Under the pieces are notes generated by a model. It searched no databases and was not told the origin of the DNA. It saw nothing but the letters and a program-made list of their open reading frames with translations. A stretch of DNA of 64,000 bases from contig NZ_OY762268.1 in the NCBI RefSeq assembly GCF_963665245.1, positions 558,001 to 622,000 of the forward strand, given 5' to 3'. This DNA comes from an uncultured Paludibaculum sp. Lineage in GTDB: Bacteria > Acidobacteriota > Terriglobia > Bryobacterales > Bryobacteraceae. A program made the position numbers and the translations under genes. Shown piece by piece: positions 1 to 8,712 of the stretch; within the stretch, counting starts at the first letter, position 1, and each line of letters begins with the position of its first letter.

Positions 1-1
1 C

Positions 2-1234
2 CACTACAAGTGGCGCGCGATGCGGGCCGATGGGGTTCCGGAGAATCCCGTCACCGGCGACGCGTCGCCCAAGGACAAGTTCCTGGCCTGGGCCAAGACC
101 GTACCGGCCACCCTGCGCAACCCGCTCTACCACTGGACCCACCTCGAGCTGAAGCGCTATTTCGGCATCGACGAACTGCTGGACGCCTCCAACGCCGAGA
201 GGGTATGGGCCCGCGCCAATGAACAACTCGCCACCGACGATCTGCGAGCCTGGGGCATCCTCAACCGATTCCAGGTGAAGGCCGTGTGTACGACGGACGA
301 TCCCACCGACGATCTGGCCGACCACAAGGCCATAGCGGCGTCTGGCCTCGCCACCAAGGTTTACCCCACGTTCCGCCCCGACAGGGCCATGAACGTCCAT
401 CAGCCCGTCCAGTTCAACGAATGGCTGGGCCGGTTGGCGCAGGCGGCGAACGTCGACATCACCGGCCTGCCGACCTTCCTCGATGCGCTGAAGCAGCGCC
501 ACGACTTTTTCCACTCCATGGGTGGCCGCCTCAGTGACCATGGCATCAATGCCGCCTTTGCGGAGCCGTGTACGCAGGGCGAGGCCGCCGAGATCTTCCA
601 CCGGGCGCGGGCCTGTGTGGCCTCATCGCCGGCCGACCAGGCAAAGTGGTCCTCGTTCCTCATGCTCTTCTTCGGGCGTCTGGACGCCGAGAAGGGCTGG
701 ACCAAGCAACTGCACCTCATGGCCCGCCGCAGCAACAATACCCGCCTGTTCGGGAAACTCGGGCCGGACACCGGCTTCGACTCCATCGGCGACTGGCCGC
801 AGATGGACGCCCTGGCCACATACCTCGACACGCTGGACCAGGAGAACGCGCTGCCCAAGACGATCCTCTACAACCTGAATCCGTCGTGGAACTACGCGTT
901 CGCGACCATGATCGGCAACTTCCAGGACGGCTCGATTGCGGGCAAGATGCAGTTCGGCAGCGGCTGGTGGTTCCTCGATCAGAAAGAGGCCATGGAGTGG
1001 CAGATCAATGCGCTCTCCAATTGCGGCCTGCTGTCGCGTTTTGTGGGCATGCTGACGGATTCCCGCAGCTTCATGTCCTACCCGCGCCACGAGTATTTCC
1101 GGCGTACCCTCTGCAATCTGCTGGGCGATGACATGGAGAAAGGGCTGCTACCCGACAGCTTCGAATTCGTCGGCGGCATGGCACGCAACATCTGCTTCGC
1201 CAACGCCCGCGACTTCTTCGGCCTGGCTCTCTGA
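2..1234 (+). CDS. uxaC: Glucuronate isomerase (UxaC), 5' truncated by the window
   Basis: The reading frame is open from base 2 (HYKWRAMR...), so the true start lies upstream of the window; the first internal ATG is at 20. The visible 410 codons match the uronate isomerase family: the stretch NPLYHWTHLELKRYFGI near residue 40 is characteristic, as is the C-terminal arrangement HEYFRRTLCNLLGDD. UxaC interconverts D-glucuronate/D-galacturonate and fructuronate/tagaturonate, the first step of pectin and glucuronan sugar use in the cytoplasm. A GH28 polygalacturonase-like gene lies 5 kb away, which fits uronate catabolism. Roughly the N-terminal 50-60 residues are missing, judged from the usual family length of about 465. 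Confidence 0.93.
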   Translation, partial: HYKWRAMRADGVPENPVTGDASPKDKFLAWAKTVPATLRNPLYHWTHLELKRYFGIDELLDASNAERVWARANEQLATDDLRAWGILNRFQVKAVCTTDDPTDDLADHKAIAASGLATKVYPTFRPDRAMNVHQPVQFNEWLGRLAQAANVDITGLPTFLDALKQRHDFFHSMGGRLSDHGINAAFAEPCTQGEAAEIFHRARACVASSPADQAKWSSFLMLFFGRLDAEKGWTKQLHLMARRSNNTRLFGKLGPDTGFDSIGDWPQMDALATYLDTLDQENALPKTILYNLNPSWNYAFATMIGNFQDGSIAGKMQFGSGWWFLDQKEAMEWQINALSNCGLLSRFVGMLTDSRSFMSYPRHEYFRRTLCNLLGDDMEKGLLPDSFEFVGGMARNICFANARDFFGLAL

Positions 1235-1295
1235 CCGGTCGCTTGGCACCCGCCGCGGAAGGTGGCACTATGGAACGGATCAGGGAGGTGAACCG

Positions 1296-2480
1296 ATGTT
1301 CGGCCGACGACCGTTTCTTGGAGTGCTCAGCAGCTTGCCTTTCGCGCCGGGACTGAAGGCGGCTGCGAAGAAACGAGACGTGATCAGCGAGCTGGGGGTG
1401 CGCACATTTATCAACGCGGCGGGCACCTACACGGCCCTGACGGCCTCGTTGATGGCGCCGGAGACGATGGACGCGATGCGCAGCGCGTCGCGCCAATATG
1501 TGAACCTCATCGACCTACAGGATGCCGTCGGCAAGCGCATCGCGGAGTTACTGGAGTGTGAGTCCGCCATGGTGACGGCCGGCGCCGCCTGCGCGCTCAC
1601 CATCGGCACCGCTGCCTGCCTCACGGGCAAGGATCACGACAAGATCCGGCGCCTGCCCGACGTGACGGGCATGAAGACCGAAGTCCTCGTCCAGAAGAGC
1701 CATCGCTATGGCTACGACCATGCCGTGCGGGCCTGCGGTGTGAAACTGGTGGAGATCGAGACCGCTGAGGAACTCGAGAAAGCCGCCGGGCCCCAGTCGG
1801 CCATGATGCTTTTCTTCAACGACGCCGAACCGCGCGGCCAGATCAACGCAGAGGACTGGGCCCGTCTGGGCAAGAAGCTCAACATTCCCACCTTCAACGA
1901 CGCCTCGGCCGACGTGCCGCCCGTCAGCAACCTCAAGAAGTACACCAAGCAGGGCTTCGACCTGGTCACGTTCTCGGGCGGCAAAGGCATCTGCGGCCCC
2001 CAGAGCGCGGGCCTGCTGCTGGGCCGCAAGGATCTGATTGAGGCGGCGCGCATGAACACCTCGCCCAACAGCGACACGATCTCGCGCGGGATGAAGGTGA
2101 ACAAGGAAGAGATGGTGGGGATGCTGGTGGCGCTGGAGGCGTTCATCCATCGCGATCACGAAGCCGAGGGCCGCGAATGGGACCGGCGCGTTTCCGTCAT
2201 TCAGAAGGCGGCGGAGAAGTTCAAAACCGTATCCTGCTCCGTCGAGGTGCCGCCCATCGCGAATCACACGCCGCATCTCAAGATCAAATGGGACCAGAGC
2301 GCGATTCGGGTCCAGCCGCCAGAGGTACTGAAGGCCCTGCGCGAAGGCAGCCCGTCGATCGAAGCGTGCCCCATGACGAACAAAGAGATGCTCGTCTTTA
2401 CGGTCTGGATGATGCAACCGGGCGACGCGGAAGTCGTAGCTCGCCGCGTCGCCGAAATACTGAAGAAAGCCAGCGCCTAA
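1296..2480 (+). CDS. SelA-like PLP-dependent enzyme (aminotransferase class V fold) with Tat-like leader
   Basis: A 394-residue protein of the SelA/D-glucosaminate-6-phosphate ammonia-lyase-like PLP group. Lys230 in FSGGKGICGPQSAG is the predicted PLP lysine; the SGGKG...GPQ motif is typical of these non-selenocysteine SelA relatives. ATG at 1296 is preferred over an in-frame upstream start because GGGAGG lies just upstream and the protein then begins MFGRRPFLG, a twin-arginine-like leader. The Tat leader suggests export, unusual for this fold. It follows uxaC by 61 bp and its stop overlaps the convergent RidA gene by 4 bp. The substrate is unknown; an amino-sugar-acid or uronate-derived lyase role is inferred from context only. 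Confidence 0.75.
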   Translation: MFGRRPFLGVLSSLPFAPGLKAAAKKRDVISELGVRTFINAAGTYTALTASLMAPETMDAMRSASRQYVNLIDLQDAVGKRIAELLECESAMVTAGAACALTIGTAACLTGKDHDKIRRLPDVTGMKTEVLVQKSHRYGYDHAVRACGVKLVEIETAEELEKAAGPQSAMMLFFNDAEPRGQINAEDWARLGKKLNIPTFNDASADVPPVSNLKKYTKQGFDLVTFSGGKGICGPQSAGLLLGRKDLIEAARMNTSPNSDTISRGMKVNKEEMVGMLVALEAFIHRDHEAEGREWDRRVSVIQKAAEKFKTVSCSVEVPPIANHTPHLKIKWDQSAIRVQPPEVLKALREGSPSIEACPMTNKEMLVFTVWMMQPGDAEVVARRVAEILKKASA

Positions 2481-2914
2481 ATATAGGCGATCACGTCCAT
2501 TTCGACCAGCGAATCGCCGGGGATGTCGGCGGCGGCGATGGTGGTGCGCACAGGGGGTTCGGGACCGAAGCGGCCGAGGAACGTGTCGTTCATCTCCTTG
2601 TAGTCCTCCATCTTCTTCAGAAAGACGGTACACTTGAGGACCTTCTCCATCGAGGACCCGGCGTTCTTTAGTTCCGCCTCGATCTCGTCCAGCACGATCT
2701 TGGTGTGGAGCTTGATGTCGCCCGGAACGTGCGCGCCCTTTCCGGCGATGAAGAGCATGTTGCCCAGTGACACCGCCCCCGAGAAAAGCGGCTGCTTCTT
2801 CGGCTTGTCGCCCTTGTAATGGACCTTCTTCTGAACAGTTGACTGAGCGGCAGCGGCGGCGGGCACGGCGAGTGCGGCGCCACCGGCGATGAACTTCCGG
2901 CGAGAATTGGCCAT
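2477..2914 (-). CDS. RidA/YjgF-family protein with Tat signal
   Basis: 145 residues. Residues 1-24 form a clear twin-arginine signal (SRRKFIAGG, an alanine-rich hydrophobic run, then an AQ cleavage-like end). Residues 40-145 are a RidA domain with Arg123 (PPVRTT) and Glu138 near the C-terminus, the positions that contact the enamine/imine carboxylate in RidA proteins. RidA normally deaminates reactive enamines in the cytoplasm; the Tat signal suggests a periplasmic version, known in Acidobacteria and Planctomycetes annotation but of unclear role. It lies 12 bp downstream of the DUF362 gene and probably shares its transcript. Confidence 0.85.
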   Translation of the reverse strand: MANSRRKFIAGGAALAVPAAAAAQSTVQKKVHYKGDKPKKQPLFSGAVSLGNMLFIAGKGAHVPGDIKLHTKIVLDEIEAELKNAGSSMEKVLKCTVFLKKMEDYKEMNDTFLGRFGPEPPVRTTIAAADIPGDSLVEMDVIAYI

Positions 2915-2926
2915 CAGCGACTTGTA

Positions 2927-4045
2927 TCAGCCCAGGGCCACTCGGCGCAAGTCTATTTTCTTCCGCTCCCAGACGCCCAGCCCCATGGCTCCGCAGATCT
3001 CCACATGCTCCGGCTGTTTGCGGACGAAAGTGCTGAATTTGTCGGGCAGGTCATCGGCCAGCGGCTTCTTGCCGACCGCCGCACGCTGCGCATCGATCAC
3101 TTCCCAGCCGATGTGATCGAGGGACACCGGGTCGGTGGAGAAGTACATCGTCTTGTGCTCCCACACGAACTCGGGCCGCGCGAATGGCCCGCCGTGATAG
3201 ACGCCTTTGATGCCGTCGCAGATGTGTAGAACGGCCTTATTGCGAATCACCGGGATGGAGACCGAGGCCGGGATGAACGCTCCGCAAGCGTTCAATGACT
3301 TCGTGGCATGGCTGCGTGCCACATTGTTCACCAGACCGTGCGAGAGGTTCTTGAGAGCCACGGTCACGCCGGCCGACTGGTGATCCTTGATCAGACAGAG
3401 GTTAATGAGCTTGTTCACCTGCTTGGTGATGTAAAGTGCCGCGTAGGAACGCCGTGCCGTTTCGTTCGAGATGTCCTGCCCCGGCAGCACCAGCGCCATG
3501 TCCATGTAATGGTCCGGATCATAGCCCTTGATGTCCTGCTGGACGTTGTCGCCGCCATCCACGGCGGAGGTCCATCGGACGCCCTCAGGCAACCACTTGT
3601 CGAAACCGGCCTGCAGAAACTCCGAGCGGTAGCGGTCGTAAACGACAATGTCCTGCGCCTTGATCCCCGCCGACTTCAGGCCGTCGACAATCTGGTGCAG
3701 GACGCTGGCATCGGACATGCAGTGCGGCCGTCCAACGGGATTCAGCTTGACGCCGACCACATCGCCGGGTTCGACGAACTGCTTCCACGCATCGGCCCAG
3801 CCATCGGCGCCGGTGAGGTCTTTCATGCCGCGCTGCATCATCTGCTGCACCACGGCCGGCTGATACTGGCCCGAGACAATGCAGCCAGGATGATGAACTT
3901 CGATCACGCGGCCGGGATACAGCCCCGGCATCGCCCATTTCGTGCGTTCGGCGGCAGCGGCCACCTTCGAGCCCAACGCCAGCGTGGCCGCGGTGGCGCC
4001 GGCGGCGGTGGTGAGCCAGTCCCGGCGGTTGATTCGTCGATCCAT
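2927..4045 (-). CDS. DUF362 domain protein, Tat-exported
   Basis: 372 residues. The N-terminus has a textbook twin-arginine motif (NRRDWLTTAAG) followed by an alanine-rich segment ending AAAAE near residue 33. The rest matches the DUF362 family: GDVVGVKLNPVG, then a motif about querying days or targets for a residue-rich alpha/beta core (IVVYDRYRSEF). DUF362 proteins are often ferredoxin-like or iron-sulfur associated, but no CxxCxxC cluster is present here. Start chosen at the ATG that gives the intact Tat signal. It precedes the RidA gene on the same strand. Molecular function unknown. Confidence 0.8.
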   Translation of the reverse strand: MDRRINRRDWLTTAAGATAATLALGSKVAAAAERTKWAMPGLYPGRVIEVHHPGCIVSGQYQPAVVQQMMQRGMKDLTGADGWADAWKQFVEPGDVVGVKLNPVGRPHCMSDASVLHQIVDGLKSAGIKAQDIVVYDRYRSEFLQAGFDKWLPEGVRWTSAVDGGDNVQQDIKGYDPDHYMDMALVLPGQDISNETARRSYAALYITKQVNKLINLCLIKDHQSAGVTVALKNLSHGLVNNVARSHATKSLNACGAFIPASVSIPVIRNKAVLHICDGIKGVYHGGPFARPEFVWEHKTMYFSTDPVSLDHIGWEVIDAQRAAVGKKPLADDLPDKFSTFVRKQPEHVEICGAMGLGVWERKKIDLRRVALG

Positions 4046-4072
4046 AAGTCCCTCTGGGTGAGAGTATAGCGC

Positions 4073-4846
4073 TCAACCCAGAGCCTTCAACAGCTCGTCC
4101 GACGTGGTGCTGGGACACCAGTAGCGCTCAATGTACTCGATCACCAGTTCCGTGCCGCGGGCATGGCTGACATGGGGGCGATCCCGTGGGTTATACATGG
4201 CGTCGGTCATGTCCCGCAGCAGCACGCACTGGACGCCCCACTTCGACATCTGCTTGATGGCGAAAGTACGGTTGAGAATGCACATGTTCGTGTGCACGCC
4301 CATCACGAAGAGCCGCTGGATGCCGCGCGCCCGCAGAGCGCTGTAGACTTCCGTGCCCTGGTCGGAGATCAGATCTTCGGGCCCCACCACGATGCCGGCA
4401 TGCTGGCGCGACCACGCCTTGTGCTGCTCGTCTCCAGGCGTGTCGCAGCCGCCATTGGAGTCATCGATGGGCAGCGCCGGCGCGGTGAGGTCCAACGGTT
4501 TCGGCGGATCGACCCGAGGCAGCGCGAGCATCGCTTTGCGCTGTGGCGCGTCCGCGTAGAAGTCCATCGTCTCGGAAGGCGCGTGGATGATGAGCATCCC
4601 GCTGGCGCGAGCCTTCTCCAGCAGCGGTCCGCAACGCTTCACCAGCAGAGCGACACGCCCGTTGGCACCCTCGCACCAATGCCGGTCCCACATGTCGCAC
4701 AGGATCACGGCACTGCGGCGGGCATCGATAGGCTCAGTGAACTCGATGGCCTTGGTATCGTCGCGACGGCGCAACCGCAGGACGTGCTGTGTTTGCCCTG
4801 GCAACGCGCTCCCCAGGGCGGAAAAGATCAGTGCCCGGCGTTCCAT
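4073..4846 (-). CDS. Isochorismatase-family cysteine hydrolase
   Basis: 257 residues. The core is isochorismatase-like: AVILCDMWDRHW carries the catalytic Asp, and GVHTNMCILNRTFAI carries the nucleophilic Cys in the usual T-x-x-C context. ATG at 4846 is chosen because GGAGG sits directly upstream and the start is 2 bp after the stop of the preceding Gfo/Idh gene; a longer frame to 4990 would overlap that gene heavily. The N-terminus (MERRALIFSALGSALPGQ) has a short RR plus hydrophobic run that may be a weak Tat signal. The family hydrolyses amides, ureido acids or isochorismate; the substrate here is unknown. Confidence 0.82.
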   Translation of the reverse strand: MERRALIFSALGSALPGQTQHVLRLRRRDDTKAIEFTEPIDARRSAVILCDMWDRHWCEGANGRVALLVKRCGPLLEKARASGMLIIHAPSETMDFYADAPQRKAMLALPRVDPPKPLDLTAPALPIDDSNGGCDTPGDEQHKAWSRQHAGIVVGPEDLISDQGTEVYSALRARGIQRLFVMGVHTNMCILNRTFAIKQMSKWGVQCVLLRDMTDAMYNPRDRPHVSHARGTELVIEYIERYWCPSTTSDELLKALG

Positions 4847-4848
4847 CG

Positions 4849-6045
4849 CTATACCTCCACCTGGTTGGTCGTGCGATTCCATTTCATGCGGCGGCCATTC
4901 TTCAATGACAGATTGGCGAGTTGCACCACCAGGGCCGCCTGGAAGCCCAGCCACATCGGTGCGGCCGGTGGCTTGCGCGTCAGGACGCAACCGAGGAAGT
5001 TCATCACATGAAGATCCGTCGCCCAGCCAAAGCCTTTCTCTGAACGCTTCTCGACGACGGGTGTCTCTTCCCCGCCCAGGGCAAAGACCCGCAGCTCCTC
5101 CCGGCCAATGTCCATGCGCGCCTTGTCTCCATCCAGATGGTTCATCTGGTCGTAGCGGCTCTTGTAGCGCATCGCCGCATAGTTGATGGTGAACACGCCG
5201 ATGAAGTCCTCGGGATACTCGGCCGTGACGACCACCGACTCCGGAGTGTTCCCGCTCGCGGCATGCGGCCTTCCCGAAGCCGCCGTCACGGCCAGCGGAG
5301 CACCAGACCCCATCAACATGTGGATCCCGTCAAAGACGTGCGCACCCTGGTCGGCCACGATCCCGCCGGCGAAGTCGCTGTACAGCCGCCAGCGGCTGAA
5401 GACGTCCGGGTCCATCGGCCGCTTCTCCACCGGTCCCAGCCACTGCGCCCAATCCAGCGGACCCTTCAGTTCGGTCACCTTCTGGCCACCCAACTGAGTA
5501 TTCAGCCACCACGACCGCACCATCCGTACGTCGCCCAGCGTACCCGCCGCCACAACACGCCGCCCCTCCTGATAGAGGTCATAGCTGCGGCGCTGCATGC
5601 CCACCTGGACGATATTCTTCGAGCGCTTCTCGGCCGCCACCAGTTCGACGCCCTGCTCCGGCGTGTGGCACAACGGCTTCTCCACATAGACGTCCTTACC
5701 CGCGGCCAACGCATCCAGCACCATACGGTGATGCCAATGTTCGGGAGTGGCGACGAGCACGGCGTCGATCGATTTGTCATCCAGCAGTTGATGATGGTTC
5801 CGGTACGACTTCGGAGAGACGCCGCCCTGTGCCTTGGCCGCCGCCGAGAGTGCCCGCTCGAGGTTGGGCTCATAGACGTCACAGATGGCCCCCACCTGCA
5901 CCGCCGGGTCCTTCTGGAAGACGCCCATGACGAATGTGCCGCGTCCGCCGCTGCCGATGACACCCAGCGAGATCCTCTCAGCGGCGTAAACCCGCCGCGC
6001 GGCGCCGGCCGCGCCCATCAGGAACAGTCTGCGATTGATCGCCAT
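4849..6045 (-). CDS. Gfo/Idh/MocA-family oxidoreductase with Tat-like leader
   Basis: 398 residues. N-terminal NRRLFLMGAAGAARRVYAAE resembles a Tat leader. Then ISLGVIGSGGRGTF is the Rossmann dinucleotide-binding glycine motif, and EKPLCHTPEQG is the EKP motif typical of Gfo/Idh proteins that act on sugars, inositols or their derivatives. ATG at 6045 is preferred over the frame start at 6153 because it follows a plausible GGCGAGGCAGGG ribosome site and keeps the leader at the N-terminus. It is directly coupled (2-bp gap) to the isochorismatase gene. Periplasmic location inferred from the leader; substrate unknown. Confidence 0.88.
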   Translation of the reverse strand: MAINRRLFLMGAAGAARRVYAAERISLGVIGSGGRGTFVMGVFQKDPAVQVGAICDVYEPNLERALSAAAKAQGGVSPKSYRNHHQLLDDKSIDAVLVATPEHWHHRMVLDALAAGKDVYVEKPLCHTPEQGVELVAAEKRSKNIVQVGMQRRSYDLYQEGRRVVAAGTLGDVRMVRSWWLNTQLGGQKVTELKGPLDWAQWLGPVEKRPMDPDVFSRWRLYSDFAGGIVADQGAHVFDGIHMLMGSGAPLAVTAASGRPHAASGNTPESVVVTAEYPEDFIGVFTINYAAMRYKSRYDQMNHLDGDKARMDIGREELRVFALGGEETPVVEKRSEKGFGWATDLHVMNFLGCVLTRKPPAAPMWLGFQAALVVQLANLSLKNGRRMKWNRTTNQVEV

Positions 6046-6079
6046 CCCTGCCTCGCCTCCAGATTGTATTGGTCTGATT

Positions 6080-7447
6080 CTATTTGAAACTGACGTTCTC
6101 GGTGTGTGTCGCCTTGATTCCCGCGTCGGCGAGCGACGTCCACTTGCGCCCACCCGTTTTCACGTCTTCGAAGACCACCCCACCCACCTGGTGCGTCGCA
6201 TCAAAGCCCTGCAGGATCGAGGGCATCTCGGCCTGATCGACACGGATGCGGCGGAACACGATATTGCGGATCTGTCCACGCTCGGCATCCTTGCTGTAGC
6301 GCGACTTCAATATCTTGAAATCCACCAGCAGGCCCTTCGAATCCTCCACCCGGCAGTTGTCGTAGATCACATCGGAGATCACCGCGCGATCGCCGTTGTG
6401 GATGCTGAACGTGCCCTCCGGACCTTCCACGTGAATCAGGTCGTTATCGAGGAAGCGGACGCCGCGGATGCTGGCGGCCCGCGTCTCGAAGCCGATCTCG
6501 AGGCCATTCCCCCAGGCTCCATTCCACAACACCGATCGCTTGATGACGACGTTGCTGACATCGCGTTGCGCATTGAACTTGGTGAAGTACTGGACGCCTG
6601 CCTTCACCGCCACGCAGTCGTCTTTCGTACGGATGAAGCATTGGTCGACAGTGACATTCGTGCTGCCCACGACGTCGACCCCGTCGTCCCAATCGTTGTC
6701 GCTCACCAGTTTCACGTTGTGCAGGGTCACCTTGTCGGACGCCGTAATCGGCACCGTCCAGTGCTTGCTGTTCGTGACGATGATGCCTTCAATGTCGACA
6801 TCGCTCGACCGGTTGACCTCGATCATCCGCGACTCGCCCTTTTTGTAGAGGCTTCCGTCCAGAACGCCGCGTCCCAGGATGTGAACGCCGCGCGCCTGGT
6901 CCATGAAGATGGAGCCGCGCACAATGGCTCCGCCCGCGATGTAGACGAGTTGACCACTGGTGACTGTAATGCGGCCCACATTGTGAACCTGGCCCGCCCC
7001 AAAGTAATGGATGCCGGACGGCCCCGGCTTCGGCGGCGCGCTCTCGGGCGGATTGGCGAAGAGCAGCAGCGGATGCTTGATGTCGCCATTGATCTCAACG
7101 CTGATCTGCGCCGTGCGGTCGAGGCGGAACGTGATGACGTTGCCGTTGATCACAGGCCGGATGCCATAGCTCGTCGGGCGAATGGCCACCGTCTCCACCG
7201 GCCGGGCCACGGTGATCTCAATGTCGGCTCTGCGCGCGAACGAGGTGTAGGAGAAGTACGTCATGCCGCCCACGGGCAGACTGTAGACGAACGAGGGCTG
7301 GCCGGCCACCTTCACCTGAAATAGCTTGTCCTGCTCCACGCCGGCCGGGGCATTATAAACAGTGGCTCCGGCGAACAGCACCGCGGGGATGAGCAGGCTA
7401 AGGCAGAGGGGCTTCAATTGCTTCTCACTCGTGCAGGATTCTACCAC
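6080..7447 (-). CDS. GH28 polygalacturonase-like secreted protein
   Basis: 455 residues. A hydrophobic segment at about 10-28 (LCLSLLIPAVLFAGA) looks like a signal peptide. The centre is a right-handed beta-helix of the glycoside hydrolase 28/pectate-lyase type, with repeated coils such as HILGRGVLDGS, VTLHNVKLVSDNDW and the acidic NDWDDGVDVVG and IRTKDDCVAVKAG motifs. GH28 active sites use an NxD and a DD pair; the DWDDG and TKDDC motifs fit. The enzyme likely cleaves pectic or related uronic-acid polysaccharides outside the cytoplasm, which fits the nearby uxaC. It is 34 bp upstream of the Gfo/Idh gene on the same strand. Confidence 0.85.
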   Translation of the reverse strand: MVESCTSEKQLKPLCLSLLIPAVLFAGATVYNAPAGVEQDKLFQVKVAGQPSFVYSLPVGGMTYFSYTSFARRADIEITVARPVETVAIRPTSYGIRPVINGNVITFRLDRTAQISVEINGDIKHPLLLFANPPESAPPKPGPSGIHYFGAGQVHNVGRITVTSGQLVYIAGGAIVRGSIFMDQARGVHILGRGVLDGSLYKKGESRMIEVNRSSDVDIEGIIVTNSKHWTVPITASDKVTLHNVKLVSDNDWDDGVDVVGSTNVTVDQCFIRTKDDCVAVKAGVQYFTKFNAQRDVSNVVIKRSVLWNGAWGNGLEIGFETRAASIRGVRFLDNDLIHVEGPEGTFSIHNGDRAVISDVIYDNCRVEDSKGLLVDFKILKSRYSKDAERGQIRNIVFRRIRVDQAEMPSILQGFDATHQVGGVVFEDVKTGGRKWTSLADAGIKATHTENVSFK

Positions 7448-7468
7448 CTGCCCGCGCGGAGTGCCGCG

Positions 7469-8050
7469 CTATTTTCCGGCCAGTTCGATGGAATGCTGGT
7501 CAAACATCGGCTTGTCGGTGCCCAGGCGGATGAACAGAAATCTCGTCTTAGTCTCCCCGGGATGATATTCGAAGTACCGCGCCAGGTCGCTGATGCCGTA
7601 CAGGCCGCAGACGTCGGCGCCCGGTTCGGATTCACGCAGTTTCTCTGCTTCTCCTTTGTAGATGGCATTCGGGACAATCTGGAACACCTGTTTGCTCCCG
7701 TCGCCGGGCGGGAAGGCCTCGCTGCCGTCCACCACGTCGCAACCCATCTGCTGGCGCGAGGTCATCTTTGGATAGAAACGGCGGTTGATGGCTTCCTGGA
7801 TGTTCTGGCGTCCCGATTTGTCCCAGACCTCGACCACAACCGAGCCCAGCACCGTCTCCTGGCCCGGCAAGACCATGCGAACCTTGTTGTTCAGCACCTT
7901 GAACTCGCGCGCCGAACTCCCTTCGCACTTCTGCACCATCATCTTCAAACCAAGCTCGTCGCTCTCCCACGGAGCCCACTGACAGCCCGGCTCGGGCTTG
8001 CGCTGGGCCGAGGCCGAGGTCAACGCGACCAAAAAGAGAAACCACCTCAT
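7469..8050 (-). CDS. Hypothetical secreted protein
   Basis: 193 residues. MRWFLFLVALTSASAQ is a clean signal peptide with an ASAQ cleavage site near residue 16. The mature part has several cysteines (PGCQW, QKCEG, MGCDVV, ADVCG) that could form two disulfides outside the cytoplasm. I recognise no domain. It lies 21 bp upstream of the GH28 gene on the same strand, so it may be co-transcribed with it. Confidence 0.65.
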   Translation of the reverse strand: MRWFLFLVALTSASAQRKPEPGCQWAPWESDELGLKMMVQKCEGSSAREFKVLNNKVRMVLPGQETVLGSVVVEVWDKSGRQNIQEAINRRFYPKMTSRQQMGCDVVDGSEAFPPGDGSKQVFQIVPNAIYKGEAEKLRESEPGADVCGLYGISDLARYFEYHPGETKTRFLFIRLGTDKPMFDQHSIELAGK

Positions 8051-8109
8051 GCGTACTATTCTCTAACGTATGATGCTCTCGATGCGAACCCCGATTTGGG
8101 AGGGGTGCA

Positions 8110-8712
8110 TCAACCCACCGCGATCACCGTGCAGCTTCTCGCACCGTGTGCGCCAATCACCAGCGACTGCTCGATGTCGGCGGTCTTCGACGGTCCCGAG
8201 ATGAACACCCCGAACCCCGGCCGCTCCAGCCTGATTCGCGTGTAGGCCTCCTGCATATTGTGCACAACCGCCCCGGCCGGCATCACCAGCACCAGGTGTT
8301 GAGCGATCACGAAGACGGCCCGATGAGGCCCAAGGCGGCTGCCGGGTACCCACACGGCCCCGTTCTCAGCCACTCCGAACTCGCCGGGCAGAATCGCCAG
8401 GTCGATGCCTTCCAGTTCATGGGGATCCTTTAGGCTCGTGAGATCCACGTTGCCGGGCGTTGCAGCCTCCACCAGCGACGCCACGCGTTGCGCCTTGGAG
8501 TAGACGTCCAGAGTGGCAAGCTCCGCCCTCAGCGCGGCTTCGTCCGCGACGCGCAGGAACCGCCCTCCCACTCCGGCCAGTGTGGCCGCGAAGTGCTCCA
8601 GTGGATCCGTGTAGGTGATCGCGACAGGCGCATCCGGCAACGGCCGGAGCTTCGGCGCGTTGGCGCGCATCGCGCCGAGGATGGCGTCGCGGCTGGTATT
8701 CGTCGCAGCCAT
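8110..8712 (-). CDS. lutC: LutC/YkgG-type LUD-domain protein
   Basis: 200 residues, LUD domain. Features include GVGGRFLRVADEAALRAEL, AVWVPGSRLGPHRAVFVIAQH and the C-terminal FISGPSKTADIEQSLVIGAHG motif, which is diagnostic for the LutC/YkgG family. With LutA and LutB it forms the non-flavin iron-sulfur L-lactate oxidising complex that feeds electrons to the quinone pool. Its start overlaps the stop of lutB (1 bp shared at 8712), so the two are translationally coupled. Last gene of the lut cluster. Confidence 0.92.
   Translation of the reverse strand: MAATNTSRDAILGAMRANAPKLRPLPDAPVAITYTDPLEHFAATLAGVGGRFLRVADEAALRAELATLDVYSKAQRVASLVEAATPGNVDLTSLKDPHELEGIDLAILPGEFGVAENGAVWVPGSRLGPHRAVFVIAQHLVLVMPAGAVVHNMQEAYTRIRLERPGFGVFISGPSKTADIEQSLVIGAHGARSCTVIAVG

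Noticed and set aside
1548..2633. A 361-codon frame antisense to the SelA-like gene
   Set aside because: The opposite strand encodes a clear PLP enzyme; this frame has an arginine-rich composition typical of shadow frames.
6035..7324. A 429-codon + strand frame opposite the GH28 gene
   Set aside because: The minus strand has a signal peptide and beta-helix motifs; the + frame does not.
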